The position numbers and the translations under genes are program-made. Positions 9,582-18,053 of a stretch of DNA of 64,000 nt are shown in pieces (position 1 is the stretch's first letter; every line of letters begins with the position of its first letter). The DNA lies in NCBI RefSeq assembly GCF_035917675.1, contig NZ_CP109104.1, forward strand, positions 4,464,001-4,528,000, in the 5' to 3' direction. This DNA comes from Streptomyces sp. NBC_01775 (lineage in GTDB: Bacteria > Actinomycetota > Actinomycetes > Streptomycetales > Streptomycetaceae). The notes beneath the pieces are model-generated. The model was not told where the DNA came from. It saw only the letters and a list, made by a program, of their open reading frames with translations, and searched no databases.

Positions 9582-10241
9582 TCAGCCGAAGACGATCATG
9601 GAGCCCTGGGCCAGGCTGCGGGTCGCCGCGGCATGCAGGCTCAGCCACACATGGCGCTCGCGGCCGAAGGACGTGCCGTCGTCGTAGCCGATCGCGGCGG
9701 ACGCGGCGGGCTCGTCCAGATCGGTGGGACGCAGCGGAGCCGCGGGCGCCGGGGGCGGGTTGTCCGGGTCGATCCCCAGATGCGGGCCCACCAGGTGGAG
9801 TTCGCGCAGCAGGCCGTGGCTGGAGCCCAGCGGACCGCCGCCTTCGAGGAGTTCGTCGTCGGACAGCGGGGAGTTGAAGTCGACAGGGATGTAGGCCCCT
9901 GCGTGGTCGTAGTGCCACACGAGGTGGGACTGCTGGGCCGTCTGCTCGAACATCTCCAGGAGTTGCTCGTAGTCGCCGCCCAGCTCGCCCACCGGGGTGA
10001 CCTCCAGTCCGCTGGCGAGCAGCAGATAGGCGCGGCGCAGGTAGTGGAGTGCGTCGTAGTCGAAGCCCGCGACGGGGGCGACGTCGCCGGAGAGGCCCGG
10101 CATGTAGCCGAATACCGGAACGGTGGGCAGGCCCGCCTCGGTGAGCGCCCTGTCGTAGGTGGCGATCTCTTCGGCGAACGGGTTGTCGGGGCTGTGGCAA
10201 AGCACGTCGACGAGGGGTACCAGCCAGAGGTCACAGGCCAA
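9582..10241 (-). CDS. Conserved protein of unknown function
   Basis: 219 residues, soluble, acidic; not recognised as a named family. Features are an N-terminal strand MACDLWLVPLVDVLCHSPDNPFAEE, a Tyr-rich middle region (FDYDALHYLRRAYLLLASG) and a C-terminal part with FGRERHVWLSLHAAATRSLAQG. There is no signal peptide or TM helix. The start appears to be TTG at 10241: AGGAG lies 6 bases upstream and no in-frame ATG or GTG is well placed. TATAGG just upstream could be part of a -10 box. Single-gene unit; convergent with the SLATT gene, with a 21-bp array at its 3' end. Confidence 0.7.
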   Translation of the reverse strand: MACDLWLVPLVDVLCHSPDNPFAEEIATYDRALTEAGLPTVPVFGYMPGLSGDVAPVAGFDYDALHYLRRAYLLLASGLEVTPVGELGGDYEQLLEMFEQTAQQSHLVWHYDHAGAYIPVDFNSPLSDDELLEGGGPLGSSHGLLRELHLVGPHLGIDPDNPPPAPAAPLRPTDLDEPAASAAIGYDDGTSFGRERHVWLSLHAAATRSLAQGSMIVFG

Positions 10242-10374
10242 GGGGCGCTCCTATACCGTCAGGGACCTGCATGGGCCCAGCGTAGTGCGCCCGGCGCCAT
10301 CCGCCCCCTGCCCGGTGTGTTCAGCACACCGACGCGCGGCTTCACCCCCGGCACGCCCCCGGTCACGCCCCTTG

Positions 10375-10427
10375 TGACGCTCCCGGTCCGTCCCTTGTGA
10401 CAGCCCTTGTGACAGCCCTTGGTGACG
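10375..10427. repeat. Short CCCTTGTGACAG direct repeats
   Basis: CCCTTGTGACAG occurs twice in exact tandem at 10392-10415, flanked by diverged copies (CCCCTTGTGACG, CCCTTGGTGACG). It lies in the 205-bp gap between the hydrolase stop and the start of the TTG-initiated gene. No other signal is evident in that gap. Confidence 0.6.
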
Positions 10428-10446
10428 CACCCCGGCACGGTCCAGG

Positions 10447-11352
10447 TCACGGCGCCGTACGGGCCAGCAGGACGCGCAGCACATCGGCGGCGTGCGTCCA
10501 CAGGAGTGCGCCGCCGATGCCGGGCACCACGTGGCGTACGGCACCGGGCACCCGCGCGGCGAGGCCCGCGCCCTGGTCGGGCGAGTGGCTGAAGTCCTCC
10601 TCGCCGTACCAGAAGCCGACGGGCGTGGCGACGGCCGCCAGGTCGATGCCCCAGCGGCCCATGGCCAACGCCGTGTCCCGGGCGTAGCCGTCCGGCCCCT
10701 GCGCGAACGCCTCGTCCATGGCGTGGCGGTAGGCGGCGGCGAAGTCGGGGCTCTCGTAGACGGCGCGGTCGCAGGCCGGGCTGCCCGCGAGCACCATGTC
10801 CCACATGGCCTGTGGCGTGAGACGGGCGAACCGCGCCTGGGCGGCGCCGGGTTCGGAGACGGAGAGCGCGATGAGGCCGCGCAGCTCGGCGGGCAGCGCT
10901 TCCTCGAAGGGCGGCTCGGCGAAACGGGGATCGGCGACCTCGTCGGCGCCGGAGACGACCGCGAGCGGCCCCGTCACCCCGTGTGCGGCGCAGGCCAGGG
11001 CGAACGGCGCGCCCTGGGAGTTGCCCACCATCGCCGGACGGCCCAGCCCCCGGTAGGCGGCGAGGGCCGCCACATCCGCCGCGAAGTCGTCGAAGGTACG
11101 TTCCGGTTGTGGCGTGGAGGCGCCGAGCCCCGGGCGGTCCAGCGCGATCAGCCGCACCCCGAGCGCGTCGACGACGCCCGCGCCGAACCCGAGGGACCGG
11201 CTCGTCGCGGCGCCCGGCGAGAACAGCACCGGGACGCCGTCCTCCGGCCCCCACTCCGCCCAGCCCAGCTCCCGTCCGCCGGGCAGCGGGGTGGCACCGG
11301 TGCGCCGCGGGGGCGCGACGAGGGGCCGCGAGGCGCTCGACGCCCCGTTCAT
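10447..11352 (-). CDS. Alpha/beta-hydrolase
   Basis: 301 residues with a typical alpha/beta-hydrolase core: VLFSPGAATSRSLG (oxyanion region), ALDRPGLGAS, nucleophile elbow MVGNSQGAPFAL (G-N-S-Q-G, Ser nucleophile), and a late conserved region VGFWYGEEDFSHSPDQG. No signal peptide. The ATG at 11352 overlaps the upstream GntR stop as ATGA, which implies translational coupling. Third gene of an aminotransferase-GntR-hydrolase operon; the substrate is unknown, possibly an amino-acid or amine derivative. Confidence 0.85.
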   Translation of the reverse strand: MNGASSASRPLVAPPRRTGATPLPGGRELGWAEWGPEDGVPVLFSPGAATSRSLGFGAGVVDALGVRLIALDRPGLGASTPQPERTFDDFAADVAALAAYRGLGRPAMVGNSQGAPFALACAAHGVTGPLAVVSGADEVADPRFAEPPFEEALPAELRGLIALSVSEPGAAQARFARLTPQAMWDMVLAGSPACDRAVYESPDFAAAYRHAMDEAFAQGPDGYARDTALAMGRWGIDLAAVATPVGFWYGEEDFSHSPDQGAGLAARVPGAVRHVVPGIGGALLWTHAADVLRVLLARTAP

Positions 11353-12140
11353 CGTTCCGTTCCCTCGTCTGTGTCGTTCGGCCGCACGTCTTCTCCGTCC
11401 GTGCCGTCCGGCTGCCCGGCCCGGCCCTGCCCCGCGCCGATGCCGACCAGGGCGAGGGCGTGGGAGTTGTAGGAGGCCATGACCTCGCGGGCGCTCGCGG
11501 CGTCGCCCGACTCCACGGCGTCGACCAGCGCGTTGTGGCCGGACCACAGGTGTCCGCGCGGGGTCGGCAGGGTGCGCAGCACGGAGACGGCGTAGACCCA
11601 GCACTGGATGCGGAGGCGGTCGAGGAAGTCGCAGACGTACGCGTTGCCGAGCAGGCCGCTCAACTCCCGCCAGAAGCGCAGGTCGTAGGCGATCAGCACG
11701 TCCAGGTCGCCGGAGCGCGCCGCGCGTTCGGCGGCGACGGCGCGGCGGCGCACCGACGTCACGACCTCGGGCCGCAGCGCCTGGAACGCCCGCTCGGCCA
11801 CCGTCTCGCAGCGCGCGTCACCGCGTCGGCCCTCGGCGGGCCCCGCGGGGTTCGGCAGCCCCTGGAAGACGCCGTCCACGACGAGCTGTTGGGCCTCGCA
11901 CATCGCGAGGTAGTCCGCCAGCGTGAACTCGTGCACGCGGAAGCCCCGGTGCTGCTCGACGTCCAGCAGCCCCTGCGCCGCGAGGTCGACCAGCGCCTCG
12001 CGCACGGGCGTCGCGGAGACGCCGTACTGCTCGGCGATCTCCTTGACCGTGAAGTCGCGGCCGGTGGCCAGCCGTCCGGCGAGGATCTCGTCGCGCAGCG
12101 CGGTGGCGACCTGCGAGCGCAGGGTGCTGCGTTTGATCAC
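11349..12140 (-). CDS. GntR-family transcriptional regulator (FCD/FadR type)
   Basis: An N-terminal winged HTH (SQVATALRDEILAGRL...KEIAEQYGVSATPVREALVDLAAQGLLDVEQHRGFRV) is followed by an all-helical FCD-like effector domain (DVLIAYDLRFWRELSGLLGN...LVDAVESGDAASAREVMASYNSH). About 263 residues from the GTG at 12140, which overlaps the aminotransferase stop (GTGA). The upstream 52 open codons are Arg-rich shadow sequence. Probably a metabolite-responsive repressor of its own operon. The C-terminal 25 residues are hydrophilic linker. Confidence 0.9.
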   Translation of the reverse strand: MIKRSTLRSQVATALRDEILAGRLATGRDFTVKEIAEQYGVSATPVREALVDLAAQGLLDVEQHRGFRVHEFTLADYLAMCEAQQLVVDGVFQGLPNPAGPAEGRRGDARCETVAERAFQALRPEVVTSVRRRAVAAERAARSGDLDVLIAYDLRFWRELSGLLGNAYVCDFLDRLRIQCWVYAVSVLRTLPTPRGHLWSGHNALVDAVESGDAASAREVMASYNSHALALVGIGAGQGRAGQPDGTDGEDVRPNDTDEGTER

Positions 12141-13576
12141 GCGCTCGCGCCCCCGCCCGCGCCGCCACCCGTGACGGTGTGCGCGTCGGCCGCGGTCAGG
12201 GCCTGGTCCAGCGCGGACAGGCCCTCCTTCAGCTCGGCCTCGGTGATGTTGCACGGCGGCACGACGTGGGTGCGGTTCATGTTGACGAACGGCCACAGTC
12301 CCGCGCGCTTGGCGGTGGCGGCGAAGTCGGCCATGGGCGCGTTGGCGGGGCCCGTCGCGCCGTAGGGGACCAGCGGTTCGCGGGTGGCGCGGTCGCGCAC
12401 CAGGTCCAGGGCCCAGAAGGCGCCGGTGCCGCGCACCTCGCCGATCGAGGGGTGGCGCTCGGCCAGCTCGCGCAGCGCCGGGCCGATGACGGCCTCGCCC
12501 AGGTGCGCGGCGTGCTCGACGATGCCCTCCTCGGCCATCGTCTCCAGGGTGGCGACGGCGGCGGCGCAGGCCAGCGGGTGGCCCGAGTAGGTGAGGCCGC
12601 CCGGGTAGGGGCGCTGATCGAACGTCTCGGCGATCTTCGCGGAGATCGCGACGCCACCGAGCGGGACGTAGCCGGAGTTGACGCCCTTGGCGAAGGTGAG
12701 CAGGTCGGGGACGACGTCGTAGAGGTCGGCCGCGAACCAGGTGCCCGTCCGCCCGAAGCCCGCCATCACCTCGTCCAGGACGAAGACGATCCCGTACCGG
12801 TCACAGATCTCGCGGACGCCGGCGAGGTAGCCGGGCGGCGGCAGCATGATCCCGGCGGTGCCGGGGATGGTCTCCAGGATGACCGCGGCGAGCGTCTGCG
12901 GGCCCTCGTAGGCGATCGTCTGCTCCAGGTGTGCCAGCGCGCGCTCGCACTCCTGCTCCTCGGTCTCCGCGTAGAACGGCGAGCGGTACAGGTGCGGGGC
13001 GTTGAAGTGGACGACGCCCGCCGTACCGGTGTCGGAGGCCCAGCGGCGCGGGTCGCCCGTGATGTTGATCGCCTGCTGGGTGCCGCCGTGGTACGAGCGG
13101 TAGGCGGACAGCACCTTGGGGCGGCCGGTGTGCAGGCGGGCCATGCGGATGGCGTGCTCGACGGCGTCGGCGCCGCCGTTGGTGAAGAAGATCTTGTCGA
13201 GGTCGCCCGGGGTGCGCTCGGCGATCAGCCGGGCCGCCTCGGACCTGGCCTCGATCGCGAAGGCCGGCGCGAAGGTGCACATCTTCGCCGCCTGCTCCTG
13301 GATCGCGGCGACGACCTTGGGGTGCTGGTATCCGATGTTGGTGAAGACGAGACCGCTGGCGAAGTCGAGGTACCGCTTGCCCTCGTAGTCCCAGAAGTAC
13401 GAGCCCTCGGCCCCGGCGACCGCGAGCGGGTCCATCTGGCCCTGGGCCGACCAGGAGTGGAAGACGTGCGCGCGGTCCGTGGCGTGCACGGCCCGGCCCG
13501 CACCGGGGTCGGGAGCGGCGGGGGCGGAGGCGGCGGGGGCGGAGGCGGTGGCTGGTGAGGGGATGTGGGTCGTCAC
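12137..13576 (-). CDS. Class III (omega-type) PLP aminotransferase
   Basis: 479 residues with a class III aminotransferase fold: YFWDYEGKRYLDFASGLVF near the N-terminus, FFTNGGADAVEHAIRMAR, YRSYHGGTQQA, the cofactor Asp in VFVLDEVMAGFGRTG, and the Schiff-base Lys in LLTFAKGVNSGYVPLGG. The C-terminus has the PCNITEAELKEGL motif common in this class. Similar enzymes use taurine, beta-alanine, putrescine or other omega-amino donors; the substrate here cannot be read from sequence. The first 25 residues are an Ala/Pro-rich disordered extension encoded by short repeats. First gene of a 4-bp-overlapping operon with GntR and hydrolase. Confidence 0.88.
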   Translation of the reverse strand: MTTHIPSPATASAPAASAPAAPDPGAGRAVHATDRAHVFHSWSAQGQMDPLAVAGAEGSYFWDYEGKRYLDFASGLVFTNIGYQHPKVVAAIQEQAAKMCTFAPAFAIEARSEAARLIAERTPGDLDKIFFTNGGADAVEHAIRMARLHTGRPKVLSAYRSYHGGTQQAINITGDPRRWASDTGTAGVVHFNAPHLYRSPFYAETEEQECERALAHLEQTIAYEGPQTLAAVILETIPGTAGIMLPPPGYLAGVREICDRYGIVFVLDEVMAGFGRTGTWFAADLYDVVPDLLTFAKGVNSGYVPLGGVAISAKIAETFDQRPYPGGLTYSGHPLACAAAVATLETMAEEGIVEHAAHLGEAVIGPALRELAERHPSIGEVRGTGAFWALDLVRDRATREPLVPYGATGPANAPMADFAATAKRAGLWPFVNMNRTHVVPPCNITEAELKEGLSALDQALTAADAHTVTGGGAGGGASA

Positions 13577-13676
13577 GGTCGGTACCTCGGTTCACTCGCG
13601 TCTGGCCCGCCCGGACGGACGGACACCTCCCGGGCCGGAGGGGCCACGGGAGGGTGGACGCAAGCCAGGGTAATGA

Positions 13677-14321
13677 TCAGTCGTCGTCCGCGTCCTCCCT
13701 CTCGTACGCGGCATGGGGTTTGCCCTGGGCGCAGCGCACGATGACGGTGTGGTCGTCGGCGTCGTCGGCGGCCGGCTCCAGCTCGACACCGGCCTTCGGC
13801 GCGGGCCCCGGTTCGACGTCGTCGGCGCTGTAGCCCTCGGCCGGGGACCAGCTCAGGAGCTTGACCGTGCGCGCGTCCGTACGGCACTCGGCCACCGCCG
13901 TGCCGAGGCCGTCGGGGAAGCGGACGGTGCTGGTGCTGGTGCGGGATGTGGGCCGGGAGGGGTGCGGGGAGGACGTCGGCTCCTCGGGCTTCCGGGTGCT
14001 CTCGGGGTACGCGCTCCTGGTGGCGGCGCGCTGCTGGGCCTGGGACAGCTCGTGCTGGACGCCCGCCTCGGTGAGCGGCTCGGGGCGGCCGTACTGCCCG
14101 CCGGGGTCCGCGTGCGAGAAGGACCAGGCGCCCAGGAGGAAGGCGGCGGCCACCGCGCACACCCAGGCCACGGCGCCGAGCTGCCTGCGCCGGGGCCGCC
14201 TGCCCGGGATGTCCGCCGTGCTGTCGTGCTCGGCCGTCGTGCTGTCGTGCCGGGCCGCCGTGCTGTCGTACCTGGCCGCCGTGTCCGCTGGGCGCTCTGG
14301 GCCCTCCGTGCCGTCCCGCAT
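13677..14321 (-). CDS. Membrane-anchored protein of unknown function
   Basis: 214 residues: an N-terminal cytoplasmic region with repeated RYDST/RHDST/EHDST units, a positive stretch GRRPRRRQ, one transmembrane helix (about residues 49-66, GAVAWVCAVAAAFLLGAWSF) and an extracytoplasmic, Ser/Thr-rich acidic domain with two Cys residues (VAECRTDA and IVRCAQG) that could form a disulfide. Not recognised as a named family. Divergent from the two-component pair at 14.5 kb, whose kinase could sense or regulate it; that is inference from position only. Confidence 0.7.
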   Translation of the reverse strand: MRDGTEGPERPADTAARYDSTAARHDSTTAEHDSTADIPGRRPRRRQLGAVAWVCAVAAAFLLGAWSFSHADPGGQYGRPEPLTEAGVQHELSQAQQRAATRSAYPESTRKPEEPTSSPHPSRPTSRTSTSTVRFPDGLGTAVAECRTDARTVKLLSWSPAEGYSADDVEPGPAPKAGVELEPAADDADDHTVIVRCAQGKPHAAYEREDADDD

Positions 14322-14418
14322 GTCCGGCAGTCTGCCGTCCCGTTCCCTAATGCCGGGTTAAGAGCAGGGCAAGGGGACAGCGCGGGAGCCGGGACAGACC
14401 GGTGCGGTGCCGGATCCC

Positions 14419-14508
14419 GTGCGGGTATCGGTGCCGGTGCAGGTATCGGTGCCGGTGCAGGTATCGGTGCCGGTGCAGGTATCGGTGCAGGTGCCGGTAT
14501 CGGTGCGG
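14419..14508. repeat. Five 18-bp tandem repeats upstream of a response-regulator gene
   Basis: Units at 14419, 14437, 14455, 14473 and 14491; consensus GTGCAGGTATCGGTGCCG, with units 2 and 3 identical. They end 44 bp before the response-regulator start, in the divergent promoter region. The GGTATCGGTGC core could be a regulator-binding repeat, or the array could be neutral slippage. Confidence 0.85.
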
Positions 14509-14539
14509 GCTGCCTGTCGGCGGAGCCCGGCGATATGGC

Positions 14540-14552
14540 TAACGTGCATGTG
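14540..14552 (+). promoter_or_regulatory. -10-like TAACGT placed for a leaderless response-regulator mRNA
   Basis: TAACGT (14540-14545) ends 6 bases before the GTG at 14552, and no ribosome-binding site precedes that GTG. This spacing is what a leaderless transcript would show. No -35 is convincing, so this remains tentative. Confidence 0.4.
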
Positions 14553-15331
14553 TGCCACATCTGCTCGTCGTCGAGGACGACCCCCAGCTGCGCGCGGCGC
14601 TCGTACGGGCGCTGCGGGACCGTGGCCATGCCGTGGCCACGGCCGCCACGGGCATGGCGGGGCTCGACGCGGCGGTCACCCATCGGCCCGACCTGATCGT
14701 GCTGGACCTGGGCCTGCCGGACGTGGACGGCGGGCAGGTGCTGCGGATGCTGCGCTCGGTCAGCGACGTTCCCGTGATCGTCGCCACGGCGCGGGACGAG
14801 GAGCCGGAGATCGTCGCCGCGCTGGAGGACGGCGCCGACGACTACATCGTCAAACCGTTCGGATCGGGCCAGCTGGAGGCCCGTATCAAGGCGGTGCTGC
14901 GGCGGCTGGGCAGCGGGGAGCCGGACGAGCCCGAGCCGCCCGTACGGGTCGGCGGGCTGCTGGTCGCGCCCTCGGCACGCGAGGTCACGCTGGAGGGGGA
15001 GGCGCTGGAGCTGACCCCGCGCGAGTTCGATCTGCTGTGCTACCTGGCCCGGCGCCAGGGCCAGGTGGTCTCCCGCCGCGAGCTGCTGGCCGAGGTGTGG
15101 CAGCAGCCGCTCGGCGGCGCGGACAAGACGGTCGACGTCCATCTGTCGTGGCTGCGCCGGAAGCTGGGCGAGACGGCGCAGCGCCCGCGCTATCTGCACA
15201 CGGTGCGCACGGTCGGAGTGAAGCTGGCCGCACCGGAAGAGCCCCCGGGCGACCGCGCCGGGGACTCCGCCGAGGGGGACCGCGCCGAGGGCGATGCCTC
15301 CGAGGGGGACGCCATCGAGGGCGACGGCTGA
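14552..15331 (+). CDS. Response regulator, OmpR/PhoB family
   Basis: 259 residues. The receiver domain begins at once (MPHLLVVEDDPQLRAAL; phosphoacceptor Asp in LIVLDLGLPDVDG; Thr in IVATARDE; Lys in YIVKPFGSGQLEARI). A winged-helix OmpR DNA-binding domain follows (LTPREFDLLCYLARRQGQVVSRRELLAEVW...VDVHLSWLRRKLGE...TVRTVGVKL). The tail is a short acidic repeat (GDSAEGDRAEGDASEGDAIEGDG). Its stop overlaps the kinase ATG by one base (TGATG), so the pair is translationally coupled. Confidence 0.95.
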   Translation: MPHLLVVEDDPQLRAALVRALRDRGHAVATAATGMAGLDAAVTHRPDLIVLDLGLPDVDGGQVLRMLRSVSDVPVIVATARDEEPEIVAALEDGADDYIVKPFGSGQLEARIKAVLRRLGSGEPDEPEPPVRVGGLLVAPSAREVTLEGEALELTPREFDLLCYLARRQGQVVSRRELLAEVWQQPLGGADKTVDVHLSWLRRKLGETAQRPRYLHTVRTVGVKLAAPEEPPGDRAGDSAEGDRAEGDASEGDAIEGDG

Positions 15332-16677
15332 TGCGCAGACAGTTGCTCGCGCTCATCGGGACGACCACCGTCGTGGTGCTCGCCGTCCTGCTCGTACCGC
15401 TGGCGCTGCTGGTGCGCAGCCACGCCGAGGACCGGGCGATGACGGACGCCACCGAGCGGGCGCAGTCCGTCGCCGCCGTGGTCGGGGGCTCGCTGGGCCG
15501 GGGCGCGGGCGGGCGAGAGGTCGTCCAGGGCGTGGTGGACGGTCTCAACGGGCGCGGGCAGCCGCGTACCTCCGTCGTCCTCGCGGACGACACCGTGCTG
15601 GGGCGCCGCACGGGCGGGGTCAGCGCCGACGCGCTGAAGCTGGCACGCGGCGGGCGCGCTTTCACCTACGCGCCGCGCGACGGGCACGGCGGGGGCCGGG
15701 TGGTGATGGTGCCGGTACTCGCGTCCGGGGCGGAGGGGAAGGAGCATGGCCGGGTGCGGCCCTCGGCGCACTCCGCGTCCGTCGTCGAGGTCGCCGTCAG
15801 CGAGGACCAGCTGCACGCGGGCGTCCTCCCCTCCTGGCTGGCGGTCTTCGGGCTCGGCGTCGCGCTGATGCTGCTCGGGCTGGCCTTCGCCGACCGGCTG
15901 GCGGCGCGCCTCGTCCGCGCCACGCGGCAGCTCGCCTTCGTCTCCGACCGGCTGGCGGGCGGCGAGCTCACCGCGCGCGCCGAGCCCTCGGGCCCGCGCG
16001 AGCTGCGGCAGCTCGCGGGGCGGCTCAACGAGCTGGGCGAGCGCATCGACGGCCTCGTCACCGCCGAGCGCGAGCGCGGCGCCGACCTCGCGCACCGGCT
16101 CCGCACGCCGGTCGCCGCGCTGCGGCTGGACGCCGAAGGGCTGCGGGACGCGGATGAGGCCGCGCGGATCGGGGAGTCCGTGGCGGCGCTGGAGCGCAGC
16201 GTCGACGGCGTGATCCGCGCCGCGCGACGGGCCGGTGCGGACCCCGGCTCCCAGCGGTGCGACCTGGCGGCCGTGACGCGCGAGCGGGCCGCGTTCTGGA
16301 CGCCGCTCGCCGAGGACCAGAGCCGCGCCGTAACGGTCTCGGCGCCCGCGGCGCCGGTGTGCGTACGGGTCTCCCGCGAGGAGCTGTCCGCCGTGCTCGA
16401 CACCCTGATCGGCAACGTCCTCGACCACACGCCGGAGGGCGCGGGCCTGTGGATCACCGTCACCCCCGAGGGCACCCTCGCCGTCGAGGACGAGGGCCCC
16501 GGCTTCGCCGACGGCGGCGCCGAGGTGGCGGCGCGCGGCGAGAGCGGGGCGGGCTCCACGGGGCTCGGCCTGGACATCGCGCGGACGGCGGCCGAGGACT
16601 CGGGCGGCGGCGTCGAGCTGGGGACCTCGGCGCATGGGGGCGCGGCGGTGCGCTGCCGCTTCGGGGCGTGCGCCTGA
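15331..16677 (+). CDS. Sensor histidine kinase, OmpR-partner type
   Basis: 448 residues. An N-terminal TM helix (about residues 5-27), an extracytoplasmic sensor region (about 30-160) and a second TM helix (SWLAVFGLGVALMLLGLAF) are followed by a HAMP-like linker, a HisKA box ADLAHRLRTPVAALRLDAE with the phosphoacceptor His, and an HATPase domain (N-box LIGNVLDHTPEG, G1 VEDEGPGF, G2 GSTGLGLDIAR). Cognate kinase of the upstream regulator. The HAHRLRTP-type box and short ectodomain resemble kinases that sense envelope or cationic stress, but the ligand is unknown. The frame is open far upstream; the ATG at 15331 is fixed by the overlap and the first TM helix. Confidence 0.94.
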   Translation: MRRQLLALIGTTTVVVLAVLLVPLALLVRSHAEDRAMTDATERAQSVAAVVGGSLGRGAGGREVVQGVVDGLNGRGQPRTSVVLADDTVLGRRTGGVSADALKLARGGRAFTYAPRDGHGGGRVVMVPVLASGAEGKEHGRVRPSAHSASVVEVAVSEDQLHAGVLPSWLAVFGLGVALMLLGLAFADRLAARLVRATRQLAFVSDRLAGGELTARAEPSGPRELRQLAGRLNELGERIDGLVTAERERGADLAHRLRTPVAALRLDAEGLRDADEAARIGESVAALERSVDGVIRAARRAGADPGSQRCDLAAVTRERAAFWTPLAEDQSRAVTVSAPAAPVCVRVSREELSAVLDTLIGNVLDHTPEGAGLWITVTPEGTLAVEDEGPGFADGGAEVAARGESGAGSTGLGLDIARTAAEDSGGGVELGTSAHGGAAVRCRFGACA

Positions 16678-16700
16678 GCCCGCTGTTGGGGCCCCGTCTG

Positions 16701-16740
16701 TCAGGGGCCCGCGCCCGTCAGGGCCCGCGCCCGTCAGGGG
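16701..16740. repeat. 16-17-bp tandem repeats overlapping the lysE-family stop
   Basis: TCAGGGGCCCGCGCCCG (16701-16717), TCAGGGCCCGCGCCCG (16718-16733) and the start of a third copy at 16734, which is the stop codon of the minus-strand exporter. Each copy carries a TGA on the minus strand. GC-rich and partly self-complementary, so it may also help termination between the convergent kinase and exporter genes. Confidence 0.75.
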
Positions 16741-17369
16741 ATGAGGTGTTCGGCCAGCAGCAGGCCGCCCAGGGCGATCATCGCGACGCCCGAGAGGCGA
16801 GTGATGACGCGCGCCGCGGTGGGCCGGGCGCTCAGCAGGGTCTTGGCCAGGGTGCCCACACCGAGGTAGACGGCACCGGCCGTGAGCATGTGCACCAGGC
16901 CGAGGAGACCGATCTGCGCCGCGAGCGGCCAGTCCCCGTGCTGGTCGGCGAACTGGGGCAGCAGCGCGAGGTAGAGCATCAGCGCCTTGGGGTTCAGTCC
17001 GCTGACGCCCGCGCCCTTGAGGACCCGGGCCCGCGCGGCGGGCTCCCCCTCCGCTCCCACCTCGGCCCGGGGTGCGGAAGCGGCTGCGGACGACGTCGAG
17101 ATCAGCGTCGTCACCCCCAGCCACAGCAGGTACGCGGCGCCGAGCAGGGTCACTCCCGTGAGGACACCCGGCGTGCGGGCCACCAGCGCGGCGACCCCCG
17201 CCACGACGACGGCCGTGAGCCCCACGTAGCCGAGCATCAGCCCGCCCACCGCCGGTACGACCGAGCGGTCGCGCAGGCCGGACGAGATCGCGTACGCCCA
17301 GTCGGCACCCGGCACCATGACGAGCATGACGGACACGGCCAAGAAAGCGGCTATGGAGCTGACGGCCAT
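16734..17369 (-). CDS. LysE/RhtB-family amino-acid exporter
   Basis: 211 residues, six predicted transmembrane helices. The N-terminal family motif VSVMLVMVPGADWAYAISSGLRDR, LGAAYLLWLGVTTL in helix 3 and GLNPKALMLYLALLPQF (the conserved NPK motif) identify the LysE superfamily, which exports amino acids or related solutes by proton motive force. Divergently transcribed from an Lrp/AsnC regulator 140 bp away, a common arrangement in which the regulator activates or represses the exporter in response to the amino acid. The loop after helix 3 is extended by about 25 Ala/Glu-rich residues. Confidence 0.92.
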   Translation of the reverse strand: MAVSSIAAFLAVSVMLVMVPGADWAYAISSGLRDRSVVPAVGGLMLGYVGLTAVVVAGVAALVARTPGVLTGVTLLGAAYLLWLGVTTLISTSSAAASAPRAEVGAEGEPAARARVLKGAGVSGLNPKALMLYLALLPQFADQHGDWPLAAQIGLLGLVHMLTAGAVYLGVGTLAKTLLSARPTAARVITRLSGVAMIALGGLLLAEHLIP

Positions 17370-17509
17370 GGTGGTACTTCTCCCTCTCTGACGGTCCCGG
17401 GTCGCCGGTTCCGGACCTGACGGTTCCAGAAGGAAGATTACGGACGATCAGCCCAAAAGTGCTCCCCGTTTTGCTCCCCCGGAGAGCCACCACTGGAAGA
17501 ATCTCCCCC

Positions 17510-17962
17510 ATGGACGACATGGACCGGCAGATTCTTGCGGAGCTCCAGGAAGACGGGCGGCTGACCGTCACCGAGCTGGCCGCCCGCGTCGGCCTGAGCC
17601 TCTCCCCGTGCCACCGCCGCCTGCGCGAGCTGGAGCGCTCCGGTGCGATCCGCGGCTACCGCGCGGTGGTGGACGCGGGCGCGGTCGGGCTGACCTTCGA
17701 CGCGCTCGTCTTCGTGACCATGCGCCAGGAGGACCGCACCACAATCTCCGACTTCGAGCAGGCCCTCACCGAGCTCCCCCAGGTCATCCAGGCCCAGCGC
17801 CTGTTCGGCGACCCGGACTACCTCCTCCGCGTCGTCACCGCCGACCTCGCCGCCTTCCAGCGCCTGTACGACGAGAACCTCGCCACGCTGCCCGGCGTCC
17901 AGCGGCTCAGCTCCACGCTGGTGATGAAGCACGTCGTCCACGAAAGACCGCTTCCGGCGTGA
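17510..17962 (+). CDS. Lrp/AsnC-family transcriptional regulator
   Basis: 150 residues: an N-terminal HTH (MDDMDRQILAELQEDGRLTV...ELAARVGLSLSPCHRRLRELERSGAIRGYRAVVD) and a C-terminal RAM ligand domain (FDALVFVTM...FEQALTELPQVIQAQRLFGDPDYLLRVVTADLAAFQRLYDE). The ATG at 17510 is chosen because GGAAGA lies about 10 bases upstream and the HTH starts there; the frame is open 17 codons further. The shared intergenic region has a repeated TGCTCCCC and relatively AT-rich sequence around 17430-17470 where binding to control the exporter is likely. Confidence 0.93.
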   Translation: MDDMDRQILAELQEDGRLTVTELAARVGLSLSPCHRRLRELERSGAIRGYRAVVDAGAVGLTFDALVFVTMRQEDRTTISDFEQALTELPQVIQAQRLFGDPDYLLRVVTADLAAFQRLYDENLATLPGVQRLSSTLVMKHVVHERPLPA

Positions 17963-18053
17963 GGGCCCCGCGCGGGGCCGCACGGTGAGCGGCGGCGCGA
18001 AGGCGGGGCGCCCTGGCAACGGCGAACGGCGAAGGCAAGCGTGCCGAACGCGG

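Noticed and set aside
15190..17571. Long minus-strand frame across the histidine kinase and lysE-type gene
   Set aside because: Composition is repetitive, no motif, and it covers two well-supported genes in other frames.
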